DNA of 59,715 bases from assembly GCF_000159135.1 (NCBI RefSeq), contig NZ_GG667520.1, positions 548,903-608,617 of the forward strand, written 5' to 3'. The translations under genes and the position numbers were made by a program. Below are positions 1-9,534 of this stretch, in pieces; the stretch's first letter is position 1; the number at the start of each line of letters is the position of its first letter. The DNA comes from Corynebacterium striatum ATCC 6940. Its GTDB lineage: Bacteria; Actinomycetota; Actinomycetes; Mycobacteriales; Mycobacteriaceae. The notes beneath the pieces were generated by a model that did no database searches, was not told the origin of the DNA, and worked only from the letters and a program-made list of their open reading frames with translations.

Positions 1-60
1 CTGACCTGAATTTTTCTTAGGTTCAACTGCGAGGGCAGAGTGTGAGAAGTAAATAAAAGA

Positions 61-91
61 GCCCTTTCCAGCTGCTGTGACTGGAAAGGGC
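61..91 (-). terminator. Intrinsic terminator of the cyclophilin gene
   Basis: A perfect 11-bp stem (arms 61-71 and 81-91, 9-base loop) lies 49 bases past the stop of the minus-strand cyclophilin gene. On the minus strand it is followed by a T-rich stretch (positions 60 down to about 51), which fits Rho-independent termination. Bases 1-60 hold no gene that I can support. Confidence 0.8.
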
Positions 92-139
92 AATTCTCGG
101 CTCCTCATTGTGGGGGAGAGGAGCGCCGTGGTCCTAGGT

Positions 140-1006
140 TTAGGAGGAAACGGTAGCCGTGGAAATCTTTATTTCTTCAGCTGGCTTGCCGTCGGTGGCA
201 CCGCCTTCGACGCCAATCTTGGCAATCTTGTCCAAGGTCTTTTGACCCTGGTCAGTGAGGTTGCCGAAGTAGGTGTAATCAGGAGCCAACATGGAGTCGG
301 CGTAATTGATGAAGAACTGGGAACCGTTGGTGTCCTTGCCAGAGTTGGCCATTGCGATGGAACCCTTCGGGTAGGTCACAGGCTTCTTTCCAGCGGAGGA
401 GTCCACCTCATCGGTTGGGTATTCGTTGGCGAAGCTAAAGCCAGGGCCGCCGGAGCCGGTACCAGTTGGGTCACCACACTGGAGGACGTTCAAACCGCCG
501 GAGGTCATACGGTGGCAAATGGTGTCATCGTAGAAGCCACTCTTTGCCAGGGAAGTGATTGCCTGCACTGTGCAAGGGGCGAGAGAACGATCCAGGTCCA
601 TTACGATGTCACCCTGATTGGTCTTGAACGTGACCTGAACGGTGCCCTTCGTGGAGACGTCTTTGCCGCTAGGGGCCTTGGCGCCATTGTCGTCGCGGCC
701 GTCATCCTCGTACTTGCACTGGACGCTTGCCGGGAGTGCTTCCTTACGCTTACCGCTCAGTGCAGTTGCTTCGGGAGTTTTATCCTGGCTTGAGGTTGCG
801 GCAGTGCTGGATTCCTCAGCTACGACCTTCTCCTCAGAGTTGTCGCGTGTTGCAAAGAAGTAAATTCCGCCAACAAGGGCGAGAATGACTACGAGCGAAG
901 CAGCAACGACGCCCAGCGGGCGAGTCTTTTCTTTGCGGTCACGGGCCTTGAGCTCGCGCTCAAGGCTGTTGAGCGCCTCTTCACGGCGCTGTGCGTTGTT
1001 GGGCAT
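140..1006 (-). CDS. Membrane-anchored peptidyl-prolyl cis-trans isomerase (cyclophilin type)
   Basis: About 288 residues. A charged cytoplasmic N-terminus (residues 1-30) is followed by one hydrophobic segment (about 31-50), a Ser/Thr-rich linker, and a C-terminal cyclophilin domain with the family signatures FKTNQGDIVMDL, ICHRMTSG and GSQFFINY. Cyclophilins catalyse isomerisation of Xaa-Pro bonds; the anchor places this one outside the membrane, so a role in folding exported proteins is inferred. The ATG at 1006 is chosen because an AAAGGA ribosome binding site lies upstream; a start six codons earlier is possible. The gene is divergent from tpx and ends at a strong terminator. In corynebacteria such a gene often lies near rel and hisS, as here near hisS. 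Confidence 0.9.
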   Translation of the reverse strand: MPNNAQRREEALNSLERELKARDRKEKTRPLGVVAASLVVILALVGGIYFFATRDNSEEKVVAEESSTAATSSQDKTPEATALSGKRKEALPASVQCKYEDDGRDDNGAKAPSGKDVSTKGTVQVTFKTNQGDIVMDLDRSLAPCTVQAITSLAKSGFYDDTICHRMTSGGLNVLQCGDPTGTGSGGPGFSFANEYPTDEVDSSAGKKPVTYPKGSIAMANSGKDTNGSQFFINYADSMLAPDYTYFGNLTDQGQKTLDKIAKIGVEGGATDGKPAEEIKISTATVSS

Positions 1007-1167
1007 GTAAGTGTCCTTTGGCAATGGGTGTCTATGTCAGTCACTTGGGCTCGGTCGATTGAACTCGAGCATTACCGCACTGATTCTAGCTTGTGATCAA
1101 AACTGGGCCTTATTCAGTCTCCTGTGAGTCTCATCTGATCCTCGTGGCGCTAGCTGTTTAGCTCCAG

Positions 1168-1173
1168 TACAGT
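1168..1173 (+). promoter_or_regulatory. -10 box of tpx, leaderless type
   Basis: TACAGT lies 8 bases before the tpx ATG, so transcription should start at or next to the start codon. There is no Shine-Dalgarno sequence in between. No convincing -35 hexamer is seen, which is common for corynebacterial promoters. Confidence 0.45.
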
Positions 1174-1181
1174 GGGGCGCC

Positions 1182-1679
1182 ATGACTACAGTGAACTTCC
1201 AAGGAAATGAAACCCAGATCGCAGGCGACCTGCCAGAGGTTGGTGCTCAGCTGCCAGAGTTTAACCTCGTTGGCACTGACCTTTCTGAGGTCACCAACAA
1301 GGACTTCGCGGGCAAGCGCCTTGTGATCTCCTTGTTCCCATCCGTTGACACCGGCGTGTGCGCGGCGCAGCTTCGCGCGTTCAATGAGAAGGCAGCGGGA
1401 TTGGACAACACCGTTGTCCTGTCCGTGTCCCGTGACCTGCCATTCGCACAGGAGCGTTTCTGCGCAGCTGAAGGCATCGAGAACGTCGTCAGCGCTTCTG
1501 ACTTCCGCTCTGATTTCGGTGAAAAGCTCGGCATTACCCTGCAGGGTTCCCCGCTGAAGGGCCTGCTCGCACGCTCCGTCGTTGTCACCGATGAAAACCA
1601 CAAGGTGATCTACACCGAGCTGGTTCCTGAGGTGACCACCGAGCCTAACTACGATGCAGCCATTGAGGCACTGAGCTAA
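1182..1679 (+). CDS. tpx: Thiol peroxidase (Tpx, atypical 2-Cys peroxiredoxin)
   Basis: 165 residues, the normal size for Tpx. It reduces hydrogen peroxide and alkyl hydroperoxides in the cytoplasm using thioredoxin. The peroxidatic Cys60 sits in the SVDTGVC motif and the resolving Cys94 in RFCAAEG; both are present, along with Thr57 and Arg residues typical of the active site. The ATG at 1182 directly follows a -10-like hexamer and has no ribosome binding site, suggesting leaderless translation. It is a single-gene unit between the divergent cyclophilin gene and an independently promoted hydrolase gene. Confidence 0.96.
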   Translation: MTTVNFQGNETQIAGDLPEVGAQLPEFNLVGTDLSEVTNKDFAGKRLVISLFPSVDTGVCAAQLRAFNEKAAGLDNTVVLSVSRDLPFAQERFCAAEGIENVVSASDFRSDFGEKLGITLQGSPLKGLLARSVVVTDENHKVIYTELVPEVTTEPNYDAAIEALS

Positions 1680-1764
1680 TCACCTGGCCGACGTCGCTTT
1701 CTATGGGCGCGGCGGCTTCGAGTGGCTTTCCAGCTAGCTAGCGCTTCCGCATCCGTGGGGGCGC

Positions 1765-1770
1765 TAGACT
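1765..1770 (+). promoter_or_regulatory. -10 box of the MBL hydrolase/hisS unit, leaderless type
   Basis: TAGACT is followed after 7 bases by the ATG of the hydrolase gene. The spacing puts the transcript start at the start codon. The promoter probably also serves hisS, which begins 6 bases after the hydrolase stop. Confidence 0.5.
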
Positions 1771-1777
1771 GCGTTTT

Positions 1778-2431
1778 ATGACTTTGAGCGTTTTAGGTTT
1801 CGCAGCGGGCCCCTATAAGACCAACACGTACATCGTGGCAAACGGTGCACGTGCCTTCGTGGTTGATCCGGGCATGCATGCGATGCAGCGCGTCCTGGAA
1901 ATCGGCGCTGAGCAGGGGCTGACCTTCGAAGCGATCGTTCTCACCCACGGCCACCTGGACCATACCCGTGAAGCAGGGGACTTGGCGCGCCAGCTCGACC
2001 TGCCGGTTTATATCCACCCCGATGATGCATTCATGCTTGTCGACGGCTCCGGGGTTTCCGCCGAGTCCCAAGTGCTCTTTGATGCGAAGAACATGGTGCA
2101 GATTGAGGACCTGCGCGATCTGCGCGGTGGCGAGACTATCGAACTGGTTGGCCATGAATTCCGCCTCGAGCACGCCCCAGGGCATTCCCCGGGCTGCGTT
2201 CTCATTATTGCGGAAGAATTTGTCCTCGCCGGTGATGTTTTGTTTAAAGGCTCGATCGGGCGTACTGACTTGGAGCACTCAGATCCTGCGGCCATGCAGC
2301 GTTCGCTTGCTGGTCCGGTGTGGAACCTTGATGACAGGCTGGCTGTGTTGCCAGGGCATGGCCCGACGACCACGATGCGCGCAGAAAGGGCCACTAATCC
2401 GTTCCTCGCCACGCTGCGGGATGTACTCTGA
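1778..2431 (+). CDS. MBL-fold hydrolase (glyoxalase II-like)
   Basis: 217 residues of metallo-beta-lactamase fold. The metal-binding THGHLDH motif is at about residues 56-62, followed by the His of APGHSPG, Asp of LAGDVLF and His of PGHGPTT, which together make the usual dinuclear metal site. Length and motifs match the glyoxalase II-like hydrolases that sit just upstream of hisS in many actinobacteria; the physiological thioester or lactone substrate is unknown. It is very likely co-transcribed with hisS (5-base gap). A -10 box 7 bases upstream of the ATG suggests a leaderless mRNA. Confidence 0.88.
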   Translation: MTLSVLGFAAGPYKTNTYIVANGARAFVVDPGMHAMQRVLEIGAEQGLTFEAIVLTHGHLDHTREAGDLARQLDLPVYIHPDDAFMLVDGSGVSAESQVLFDAKNMVQIEDLRDLRGGETIELVGHEFRLEHAPGHSPGCVLIIAEEFVLAGDVLFKGSIGRTDLEHSDPAAMQRSLAGPVWNLDDRLAVLPGHGPTTTMRAERATNPFLATLRDVL

Positions 2432-2436
2432 TATGC

Positions 2437-3717
2437 GTGAGTGATAAGAAGCAGTTCAAGGCCCTGTCCGCCCCCAAAGGAGTGCCGGACTACATTCCGC
2501 CGCAATCGGCGACCTTCTACAAGGTGCGTGAGAACCTGGTTCACCAGGCGCATCTGTCCGGCTTCCAGCACATCGAGCTTCCGATCTTCGAAGACACTAC
2601 GCTTTTCGCGCGTGGTGTTGGTGAATCCACCGATGTGGTCTCCAAGGAGATGTACACCTTCGCAGACCGCGGCGACCGCTCGGTAACCCTGCGCCCAGAA
2701 GGCACTGCGGGTGTGATGCGTTCGGTCATTGAGCACAACCTCGATCGCGGTCAGCTGCCGGTCAAGCTCAACTACTTCGGACCTTTCTTCCGTTACGAAC
2801 GTCCCCAGGCCGGCCGCTACCGTCAGCTCCAGCAGGTGGGCGTTGAGGCAATCGGCGTCGACGATCCCGCATTGGACGCGGAGATTATTGCGCTAGCTGA
2901 TCGTTCCTTCCGTTCGCTTGGCCTCAGCAAGTTCCGCCTAGAGCTAACCAGCCTTGGCGATCACAATTGTCGTCCTGCTTATCGTGAGAAGCTGCAGGAT
3001 TTCCTCTTTAAGCTCGATTTGGACGAAGAGACCCGCAAGCGTGCGCAGATCAACCCGCTGCGCGTTTTGGATGATAAGCGTCCGGAGGTGCAAGAGCAGC
3101 TTGTAGACGCCCCGTTGATGCTCGACCACCTCAACGAGGAATGCCGTACCCACTTCGAGACCGTCACCGGCCTTCTCGATGACATGGGTATTGAATACAC
3201 CATCAACCCGCGCATGGTGCGCGGGCTGGACTACTACACCAAGACCTGTTTCGAGTTCGTCCACCCACTGCTGGGCGCTCAATCCGGTATCGGCGGCGGT
3301 GGCCGCTACGACGGACTTATGGCACAGCTCGGTGGTCAGGAGCTTTCCGGTATTGGTTATGGACTTGGCGTCGACCGCACGATCCTGGCTCTCGAAGCCG
3401 AAGGCATCGAGCTCGACGGCGTCGATCAGCGCGTTGCTGTGTTCGGCGTTGCGCTGGGCGCTGATGCGAAGCGTCGTATGGCTGGCATCATCAATGACCT
3501 GCGTAATGCCGGTATCTCTGCGGACATGTCCTTCGGCGACCGCGGACTCAAGGGCGCGATGAAGGGCGCTGACCGCGCAGGCGCGCGCTTTGCTCTCGTG
3601 CTCGGTGAGCAAGAGCTTGAAAACGGCGTTGTGGCCGTTAAGGACCTGGCAGCCCACGAGCAGAACGATGTGGCTATCGACGCCCTTGTTGAGCACCTAC
3701 GCAACCAGCTGAACTAA
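2437..3717 (+). CDS. hisS: Histidine-tRNA ligase (HisRS)
   Basis: 426 residues, class II aminoacyl-tRNA synthetase that charges tRNA-His in the cytoplasm. Motif 2 is seen in [14 protein letters not shown], the histidine-specific signature in [11 protein letters not shown] and motif 3 in [11 protein letters not shown]; the C-terminal anticodon-binding domain covers about residues 330-426. The GTG at 2437 is the only start that gives the usual N-terminus ([11 protein letters not shown]). It follows the hydrolase stop closely, implying translational coupling. A double hairpin lies after its stop. Confidence 0.97.
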   Translation: MSDKKQFKALSAPKGVPDYIPPQSATFYKVRENLVHQAHLSGFQHIELPIFEDTTLFARGVGESTDVVSKEMYTFADRGDRSVTLRPEGTAGVMRSVIEHNLDRGQLPVKLNYFGPFFRYERPQAGRYRQLQQVGVEAIGVDDPALDAEIIALADRSFRSLGLSKFRLELTSLGDHNCRPAYREKLQDFLFKLDLDEETRKRAQINPLRVLDDKRPEVQEQLVDAPLMLDHLNEECRTHFETVTGLLDDMGIEYTINPRMVRGLDYYTKTCFEFVHPLLGAQSGIGGGGRYDGLMAQLGGQELSGIGYGLGVDRTILALEAEGIELDGVDQRVAVFGVALGADAKRRMAGIINDLRNAGISADMSFGDRGLKGAMKGADRAGARFALVLGEQELENGVVAVKDLAAHEQNDVAIDALVEHLRNQLN

Positions 3718-3733
3718 GCCAATGACGTCAAAG

Positions 3734-3806
3734 GGCATCTCGCTGAGATGCCAAAGGCGCCTTCCTTCCTACATATCGATTAGGGAGTGAGGGGCCTTTT
3801 GTTTTG
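3734..3806. terminator. Shared terminator between hisS and the tetR gene
   Basis: A perfect 8-bp hairpin (3734-3741 with 3745-3752, loop GCT) is followed by a longer imperfect hairpin (arms starting 3753 and ending near 3800) that has A residues on its left and TTTTGTTTT on its right. It can end transcription of hisS (plus) and of the convergent regulator gene (minus). Confidence 0.7.
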
Positions 3807-3809
3807 CTA

Positions 3810-4388
3810 CTATGCGTTCGTGATGCCGCTTTTGATGCCCGCTAAGTAGATGCGCAGCATGCGCTTTTGGATATCGGGCACGTAGTTCTCCACCTGCACC
3901 TTCCTGGGGCGCACCAGCGTCAAGATACCCACCACGAAGTCGAGGTGCCCCACGCCGGGGCCGATTACTCCGTGCTGCTTTCCGAGCTCAATGAACCTTT
4001 CGCCATTTTCTTGTAACGCGTCGCGCTTCAATTTCAAATGCTCCGGCAGGGTATCTAAGTCTTCCGGCGCGAAGGAGGGAATGAGGCTGGTCAAACCCAT
4101 CGTTGTGAGCTTGAGGGCATAGTCCAGGACGAAGTTTTCCGCGTCCGAAGGATCGGATTCGAAGTCTTCAATCAAGCGATTTTGGAAGACCAGGAAACCG
4201 TCGCTCATGTGTTCCGCGCACGCGTGAATTAGCGCTTCACGGTCCGGGAAGTTGCGGTAAAGCGTTGCAACGCCCACGCCTGCTTCCTGGGCAATCTTTT
4301 CAAGGGAGACCGAGTTGCCATGGCGTTTAAACATGGCACATGCCGCCTCTATGTTGGCTATTCGACGGCGTAATGCATCGGCTCGCAT
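3810..4388 (-). CDS. TetR/AcrR-family transcriptional regulator
   Basis: 192 residues. The N-terminal helix-turn-helix is clear (about residues 24-50: SLEKIAQEAGVGVATLYRNF), followed by a variable ligand-binding domain rich in leucine. TetR proteins are dimeric repressors released by a small molecule. It lies 77 bases downstream of the serine dehydratase gene on the same strand and may share its transcript, but a role in serine metabolism cannot be deduced from this alone. The effector and operators are unknown. No good ribosome binding site precedes the ATG. Confidence 0.88.
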   Translation of the reverse strand: MRADALRRRIANIEAACAMFKRHGNSVSLEKIAQEAGVGVATLYRNFPDREALIHACAEHMSDGFLVFQNRLIEDFESDPSDAENFVLDYALKLTTMGLTSLIPSFAPEDLDTLPEHLKLKRDALQENGERFIELGKQHGVIGPGVGHLDFVVGILTLVRPRKVQVENYVPDIQKRMLRIYLAGIKSGITNA

Positions 4389-4465
4389 GGAGGTAGGTAT
4401 CGCTTTCTAGGTTAGAGTCTGTGCGTTAGCGATAAGACTACCTTTTGCCATGCAAGCCTTTTGCA

Positions 4466-5875
4466 CTAGCACTCCACCTGCGTGACGGCGAAGCCTAGCG
4501 TCTTCGCGAGGCCACCAATGGAGGTCTCCTTGTACTTCGCCAGCATGTCGCGGCCGGTATCGGCCATCGTCTGCACGGCGGCGTCGAGAGAAACGTGGTG
4601 CGTGCCTTGGCCCATGCGAGCCAGGCGCGCGGCGTTGATGGACTTGACCGCGCCGATAGCGTTGCGTTCGATGCACGGAATCTGCACGAGGCCGCCGACT
4701 GGGTCGCAGGTAAGGCCGAGGTTGTGCTCTAGCGCAATCTCGGCGGCATTTTCGATCTGCGCCGGCGTTGCGCCCAGTAGTTCAGCCATGCCAGCCGCCG
4801 CCATTGACGACGCCGAGCCTACCTCGCCTTGGCAGCCCACCTCGGCGCCCGAAATGGAGGCGTTGTGCTTGATGATCATGCCGATAGCACCCGCAGTAAG
4901 TAGGTAGCGGCGGGCGGAATCGCGGGTGAAGTTCGGCTTGAAGTCGCGGGCATAGTGCAACACCGCTGGGATGATGCCGCAGGCGCCGTTTGTTGGGGCC
5001 GTAATCACTCGGCCGCCAGCGGCATTTTGCTCGTTGACGGCGAGCGCATACAGGTTGACCCACTCCATAGCGGAAAAGCCGAAAGACTTATCGTCGTGGC
5101 CCTCCAGCAGCTGCTTGTACATGCCCGGCGCGCGGCGTGGGACCTGCAGGCCGCCCGGCAAGATTCCGGAGGTGGAGATGCCGTCGGTGACGCACTCGCG
5201 CATGATGTCCCACACCAAATCCAGGTGCGCGTAGACGTATTCGAGGCCGCCGTCTTCTTTATGGAGCGCTTCCTGGTTGGCGGCGACAACCTCCCAGATC
5301 TTCAAATCGTGCTTCTCGCACAGCGCAAGCAATTGCTCGCCCGTGGTGAATGGGTAAGGAACATCGTCGGTGGATTCGGCCGCCGCCATGCCAGCAGGTA
5401 CTTCGGCGGAGGCTGCCACCTCTGCGTCGAGTTCCTCGCGGGAGAGAATGAATCCGCCGCCGACGGAGAAGTACTCGGCGTGCTCTGCCAATAGGTTGCC
5501 TTCAGCGTCCCATGCGTCAAAGATGAGGCAATTCGGGTGCTCGGGGACCGGCTCGTTGTTGAACTCGATGGAATATTCTAACGCGCCCAGCGGGCCGTCG
5601 GTCATGCCCTTGCTCGGAATGGGCTGATCGGAACGCGGTTCAGCGTCAACCGGGACGGTAAGCGGATCCCAGCCGGCCAAGCCCAGAATCACCGCGCGGT
5701 CGGTGCCGTGGCCGCGGCCAGTCAGCGAGAGCGAGCCGCGCAACTCGGTGTGCACCTTGGCTGGATGCTCCGGCAGCGTTTTCAGGAACGCAAGGGCCGC
5801 GCGCATTGGGCCGACGGTGTGCGAGGAAGATGGGCCAATGCCGATGGAGAAAATGTCGGTGACGCTGATTGCCAT
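4466..5875 (-). CDS. sdaA: L-serine ammonia-lyase (single-chain, iron-sulfur)
   Basis: 469 residues with the beta domain (residues 1-160, starting IFSIGIGPSSSHTVGPM) and alpha domain fused. It deaminates L-serine to pyruvate and ammonia using an oxygen-sensitive [4Fe-4S] cluster. Cluster cysteines fit GACGII, CDPVGG and IPCIERN. The protein ends in a Cys, like the type 2 serine dehydratases whose C-terminal Cys folds back as a ligand of the cluster (tail-in-mouth). An AAAGGAGG ribosome binding site lies 11 bases before the ATG. Next to it, divergently, is cstA; both feed into pyruvate use. Confidence 0.95.
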   Translation of the reverse strand: MAISVTDIFSIGIGPSSSHTVGPMRAALAFLKTLPEHPAKVHTELRGSLSLTGRGHGTDRAVILGLAGWDPLTVPVDAEPRSDQPIPSKGMTDGPLGALEYSIEFNNEPVPEHPNCLIFDAWDAEGNLLAEHAEYFSVGGGFILSREELDAEVAASAEVPAGMAAAESTDDVPYPFTTGEQLLALCEKHDLKIWEVVAANQEALHKEDGGLEYVYAHLDLVWDIMRECVTDGISTSGILPGGLQVPRRAPGMYKQLLEGHDDKSFGFSAMEWVNLYALAVNEQNAAGGRVITAPTNGACGIIPAVLHYARDFKPNFTRDSARRYLLTAGAIGMIIKHNASISGAEVGCQGEVGSASSMAAAGMAELLGATPAQIENAAEIALEHNLGLTCDPVGGLVQIPCIERNAIGAVKSINAARLARMGQGTHHVSLDAAVQTMADTGRDMLAKYKETSIGGLAKTLGFAVTQVEC

Positions 5876-6295
5876 GCTGGGCGGTGCCTCCTTTGTGAGT
5901 TTGGAAATTAAGTCGGGGGTTGGTGGGGGGGATTATTTCTAGGGGCAGGCTGTGGCTAAACCCGTGTTAATTGCGGTCTCGCTGCGGTCAAAATTCTCTG
6001 GGATGAGGAGTATTGCATGTAGGCCGCGCATACAGTTTCTCCATGTTACCGCTTTGTCAGTAGTTCACTACGTGCAGTCAGCATTGTTAGCCCCGCGGAG
6101 CGGGTGTGACCAAGGCCAGGTGATTTTGAGGGATAAGCCGATAGAAATTATTGAATTTTTAATGTGTGACTTTCGGCCACAATGAATACTGTTTAGTATC
6201 CCGGTTCACATTAGTTAAGCAGTTTAGCGTGCCTAACAGTTGTGGCTGGATAAAAGTTCTTTCATTTGCTCTGTCTGATTCCTCGGGAGATTATC
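5876..6295. promoter_or_regulatory. Divergent regulatory region between sdaA and cstA
   Basis: 420 bases without a gene. It holds a G7 run (5925-5931), AT-rich stretches, and an inverted repeat ATACT-GTTT-AGTAT (6186-6199) that includes a possible cstA -10 box TAGTAT (6194-6199). TGTGA-N7-CCACA near 6164-6180 resembles a CRP/GlxR site, but its spacer is one base too long for the usual TGTGA-N6-TCACA. A 5' leader of roughly 90 bases would precede the cstA GTG. No short coding sequence is supported. Confidence 0.4.
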
Positions 6296-8563
6296 GTGAG
6301 TATCAAGACCGGACCCGAACCGCGGTCCGACATCGAATTTGTTGAAGTCGACGGCCAAGCACAGCCCATCGACGTAAAGCCGAAAAAGCTCATCGGTAAC
6401 GTTGAGAAGGTCATCATTTTGATTGCCGCTATCGCTGCGGCTGCCGGTTGGGGAGTGCTCGCTCTCCACCGCGGTGAGACCATCAACTCCGTGTGGTTGG
6501 TCTTTGCGGCGGTGGGCTCCTACATCATTGGTTACACGCTTTATGCACGCTTGATTGAGTACAAGGTGGTTAAGCCACGCAACAACCGTGCCACCCCTGC
6601 TGAGTATGCAAACGATGGTAAGGACTTCCTGCCTACGGACCGTCGTGTTCTCTTTGGTCACCACTTCGCGGCCATTGCTGGTGCCGGCCCATTGGTTGGC
6701 CCGGTTATGGCTGCTCAGATGGGCTATTTGCCGGGAACATTGTGGATTGTGCTAGGCGTTATCTTCGCCGGCGCGGTGCAGGATTACCTGGTGCTCTGGG
6801 TATCTACCCGCCGCAAGGGTCGCTCGCTTGGCCAGATGATTAGCGATGAGATGGGCAAAGTCGGTGGCGCCGCGGGCATCCTGGCCACTATCGCCATCAT
6901 GATCATCATCATCGCCGTGTTGGCACTGATCGTCGTGAACGCCCTTGCTGACTCCCCATGGGGTGTTTTCTCCATCACGATGACCATCCCGATCGCCCTT
7001 TTCATGGGCCTGTACCTGCGATACATTCGCCCCGGCAAGGTCACGGAGGTTTCGGTCATCGGCGTCATCCTCTTGCTGGCAGCCATCATCGGCGGCGGCT
7101 ACGTCTCCGGCACTGAACTCGGCGCTAGCATGTTCACCTGGTCCAAGGAAACCCTGGCATTCGCGATCATCGGTTATGGCGTGGTCGCTGCCATCCTTCC
7201 AGTGTGGCTTCTGCTTGCGCCACGCGACTACCTGTCGACCTTCATGAAGATCGGCGTCATCGCCTTGCTGGCCATCGCCATCGTTATTGAACGCCCTGAG
7301 GTCCACATGCCGGCGGTTACCTCCTTTGCTGTTAATGGCAACGGCCCGGTCTTTTCCGGTAACCTCTTCCCGTTCTTGTTCATCACTATTGCCTGTGGTG
7401 CGCTTTCTGGTTTCCATGCGTTGATTTCTTCCGGTACTACGCCGAAGCTCATTGAGAAGGAGTCTCACATGCGCGCCATCGGCTATGGCGGCATGATCAT
7501 GGAGTCCTTCGTCGCAGTCATGGCACTCATTTCTGCAGTCGTCATTGACCGCCACATGTACTTCGCAATGAACTCACCGGCAGCTAAGACACTGGGTACT
7601 CCAGAAGGCGCGGCGGACTTCGTAGCAACCCTGCACCTGCCCGGCGCAGGTATTACCGCTGATCAGCTTGCCGCAGCAGCTCAAGCAGTGGGAGAGGAAA
7701 CCATTGTCTCCCGCACCGGTGGTGCTCCGACCCTTGCTTATGGCATGTCCCAAATCATGACCGAGATGCTCGGTAATCCGGCAATGCAGGCATTCTGGTA
7801 CCACTTCGCCATCATGTTTGAGGCCTTGTTCATCCTGACCACGGTTGATGCTGGTACCCGTGTTGCCCGTTTCATGATGTCGGATTCGCTGGGCGCAATT
7901 CCGGGCCTGGGAAAATTCCGTGATCAGAGCTGGAAGCTTGGCACCTACCTGTCCACCTTCCTCGTGTGTGCACTGTGGGGCGCCATCCTCATCATGGGTG
8001 TTACTGACCCGCTGGGCGGCATCAACGTCTTGTTCCCACTCTTCGGCATCGCCAACCAGCTACTTGCCGCAATGGCACTCGCTTTGGTGCTTGTGGTTGT
8101 TATCAAGAAGGGAATGTACAAGTGGGCATGGATTCCAGCTATTCCATTGGCTTGGGATCTCATCGTGACAATGACCGCCTCGTGGCAAAAGATTTTCAGC
8201 TCCGACGCCTCTATTGGTTACTGGGCCAACCATGCAAAATACAAGGAAGCAGCAGCTCAAGGTCTCACCGAGTTCGGATCTGCCAAGAGCGTCGAAGAGA
8301 TTGATGCCGTTGTTCGCAACACCTTTATCCAAGGATGCCTATCTATTCTGTTTGCGGTGCTGGTATTGGTAGTTATCGGTGCGGCAATCGTTGCCTGCGC
8401 CAAGGCTCTCCAGCAACGTTCTGCAGGTATTGAACCTGCGGACTCCGAAACGGAATTCATTCCATCCAAGCTCTTCCTTCCACGTGGTCTCATGCCGACA
8501 AAGCGCGAAAAGGAAGTGGCAGCGGAGTACAACATGACCTTCGAGGAAATAGGAGGGCATTAG
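6296..8563 (+). CDS. cstA: CstA-family carbon starvation protein (pyruvate/peptide transporter)
   Basis: About 755 residues with many hydrophobic helices. The CstA signatures are clear: HHFAAIAGAGPLVGPV near residue 120 and the conserved GFHALISSGTTPK. CstA proteins take up pyruvate and, in some bacteria, peptides, across the inner membrane during carbon limitation. The GTG at 6296 has a GGGAGA ribosome binding site 6 bases upstream; an earlier in-frame ATG at 6266 has none. The stop overlaps the start of ybdD by one base, so the two are translationally coupled, as in other bacteria. Confidence 0.93.
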   Translation: MSIKTGPEPRSDIEFVEVDGQAQPIDVKPKKLIGNVEKVIILIAAIAAAAGWGVLALHRGETINSVWLVFAAVGSYIIGYTLYARLIEYKVVKPRNNRATPAEYANDGKDFLPTDRRVLFGHHFAAIAGAGPLVGPVMAAQMGYLPGTLWIVLGVIFAGAVQDYLVLWVSTRRKGRSLGQMISDEMGKVGGAAGILATIAIMIIIIAVLALIVVNALADSPWGVFSITMTIPIALFMGLYLRYIRPGKVTEVSVIGVILLLAAIIGGGYVSGTELGASMFTWSKETLAFAIIGYGVVAAILPVWLLLAPRDYLSTFMKIGVIALLAIAIVIERPEVHMPAVTSFAVNGNGPVFSGNLFPFLFITIACGALSGFHALISSGTTPKLIEKESHMRAIGYGGMIMESFVAVMALISAVVIDRHMYFAMNSPAAKTLGTPEGAADFVATLHLPGAGITADQLAAAAQAVGEETIVSRTGGAPTLAYGMSQIMTEMLGNPAMQAFWYHFAIMFEALFILTTVDAGTRVARFMMSDSLGAIPGLGKFRDQSWKLGTYLSTFLVCALWGAILIMGVTDPLGGINVLFPLFGIANQLLAAMALALVLVVVIKKGMYKWAWIPAIPLAWDLIVTMTASWQKIFSSDASIGYWANHAKYKEAAAQGLTEFGSAKSVEEIDAVVRNTFIQGCLSILFAVLVLVVIGAAIVACAKALQQRSAGIEPADSETEFIPSKLFLPRGLMPTKREKEVAAEYNMTFEEIGGH

Positions 8564-8745
8564 TGATTACGGCGCTCAAAAAGATCTCCTGGTACTTCGG
8601 CGAGCTCATGGGGGACCATGCTTACGCTAAGTACTGCGATCACCTCCGTGCGCATCATCCTGATGCTGAGATTCCAACGGAGCGTGAATATTGGCGCGCC
8701 CGCTACGCCGAACAGGATGCCAACCCCGGTGCGCGGTGCTGCTAA
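8563..8745 (+). CDS. ybdD: YbdD/YjiX-family small protein
   Basis: 60 residues. The sequence matches the small YbdD/YjiX family encoded after cstA/yjiY genes, including the SWYFGELMGDHAYAKYC and REYWRARY segments. Members are required partners of, or modulate, CstA/BtsT-type transport; the exact role is unclear. The GTG overlaps the cstA TAG (TAGTG). It ends in Cys-Cys. A terminator hairpin follows 25 bases later. Confidence 0.9.
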   Translation: MITALKKISWYFGELMGDHAYAKYCDHLRAHHPDAEIPTEREYWRARYAEQDANPGARCC

Positions 8746-8770
8746 CACCGTGCGCGTTGGCTGAGTAGCA

Positions 8771-8806
8771 AAAAGTCCGTCACCTTAATCTAAGTGGCGG
8801 ACTTTT
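8771..8806. terminator. Bidirectional terminator after cstA-ybdD
   Basis: A 13-bp stem (8771-8783 with 8794-8806, one G-T pair) has A4 on the left and T4 on the right. It ends the plus-strand cstA operon and the convergent minus-strand flavin gene pair, whose last stop is at 8808. Confidence 0.85.
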
Positions 8807-8807
8807 C

Positions 8808-9482
8808 TTAGTTTCCGTCGTGGCCGGAGAGTAGAGAACTAAAGGGGGTGAATTCCTCTTCCAAATCCAAGCCGGTTTTACGTGGCGTAGTTTGCTGACT
8901 TGCCGTGATGTCGGGGCTGGCTAATCCGCCCACGCGATCGGAAGGAATGACAATGAGGTCCGCAAGTTCCTTGGCGGCTCTTTCGATGCGGCGTGTGGTC
9001 TTTGCTCCCTCGTCAGTGCCGAAGTCCTCTGTGGCTTGGAAGATGCCGGTTGGTACGACGGTGGCATGCAAGTAGTTAAACAGCGGGCGAAGCGCGTAGT
9101 CCAGAACCAGCGCGTGGCGGGAAGAACCACCGGTAGCTGCGACCAAGGTCGGAAGGTGGTCGAGTGCGTGTGGATCCAAGGTATCGAAGAACATCTTGAA
9201 AAGGCCCGAGTAGCTGCCTTGGAAAATGGGAGTTACCGCAATCAACCCGGACGCATGCGAGAGTGCTCGCTTTGCTTCGTCGAGCTGGGGCGTTGTAGCA
9301 CCCCAATTAGTCATTGCCTCAGCCAGCTCAGTGGCTAGCTTGCGTAGTTCGATGACGGTTACTTCGAGCCCTTCACCGCGAGCGCCGACTTGGGAGACTA
9401 CGGCTTGGGCCAGGGCGTCGGCTAGCGCGCGCGTAGACGACGGCGTGGAAAGGCCAGCCGTGACGACGACGAGTGAGCGCAT
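8808..9482 (-). CDS. LLM-partnered FMN reductase, CE1759 family
   Basis: 224 residues, NADPH-dependent FMN reductase fold. The flavin phosphate loop (TPIFQGSYSG) and the N-terminal beta-strand/loop (VVVTAGLSTPSSTR) are visible, as is FGTDEGAKTTRRI typical of the family paired with luciferase-like monooxygenases in corynebacteria. It should supply reduced FMN to the monooxygenase encoded 52 bases upstream. The C-terminal 40 residues are less conserved and may be a tail. The stop lies directly at the shared terminator. Confidence 0.85.
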   Translation of the reverse strand: MRSLVVVTAGLSTPSSTRALADALAQAVVSQVGARGEGLEVTVIELRKLATELAEAMTNWGATTPQLDEAKRALSHASGLIAVTPIFQGSYSGLFKMFFDTLDPHALDHLPTLVAATGGSSRHALVLDYALRPLFNYLHATVVPTGIFQATEDFGTDEGAKTTRRIERAAKELADLIVIPSDRVGGLASPDITASQQTTPRKTGLDLEEEFTPFSSLLSGHDGN

Positions 9483-9534
9483 GAAAGAATTCCTCCTAGG
9501 AACAGATTGTCAATCGGTCTATCTGCAGTTGTAC

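Noticed and set aside
6164..6180. CRP/GlxR-like site before cstA
   Set aside because: The half sites are TGTGA and CCACA with a 7-base spacer; a normal site has TCACA and a 6-base spacer. Kept only as a remark.
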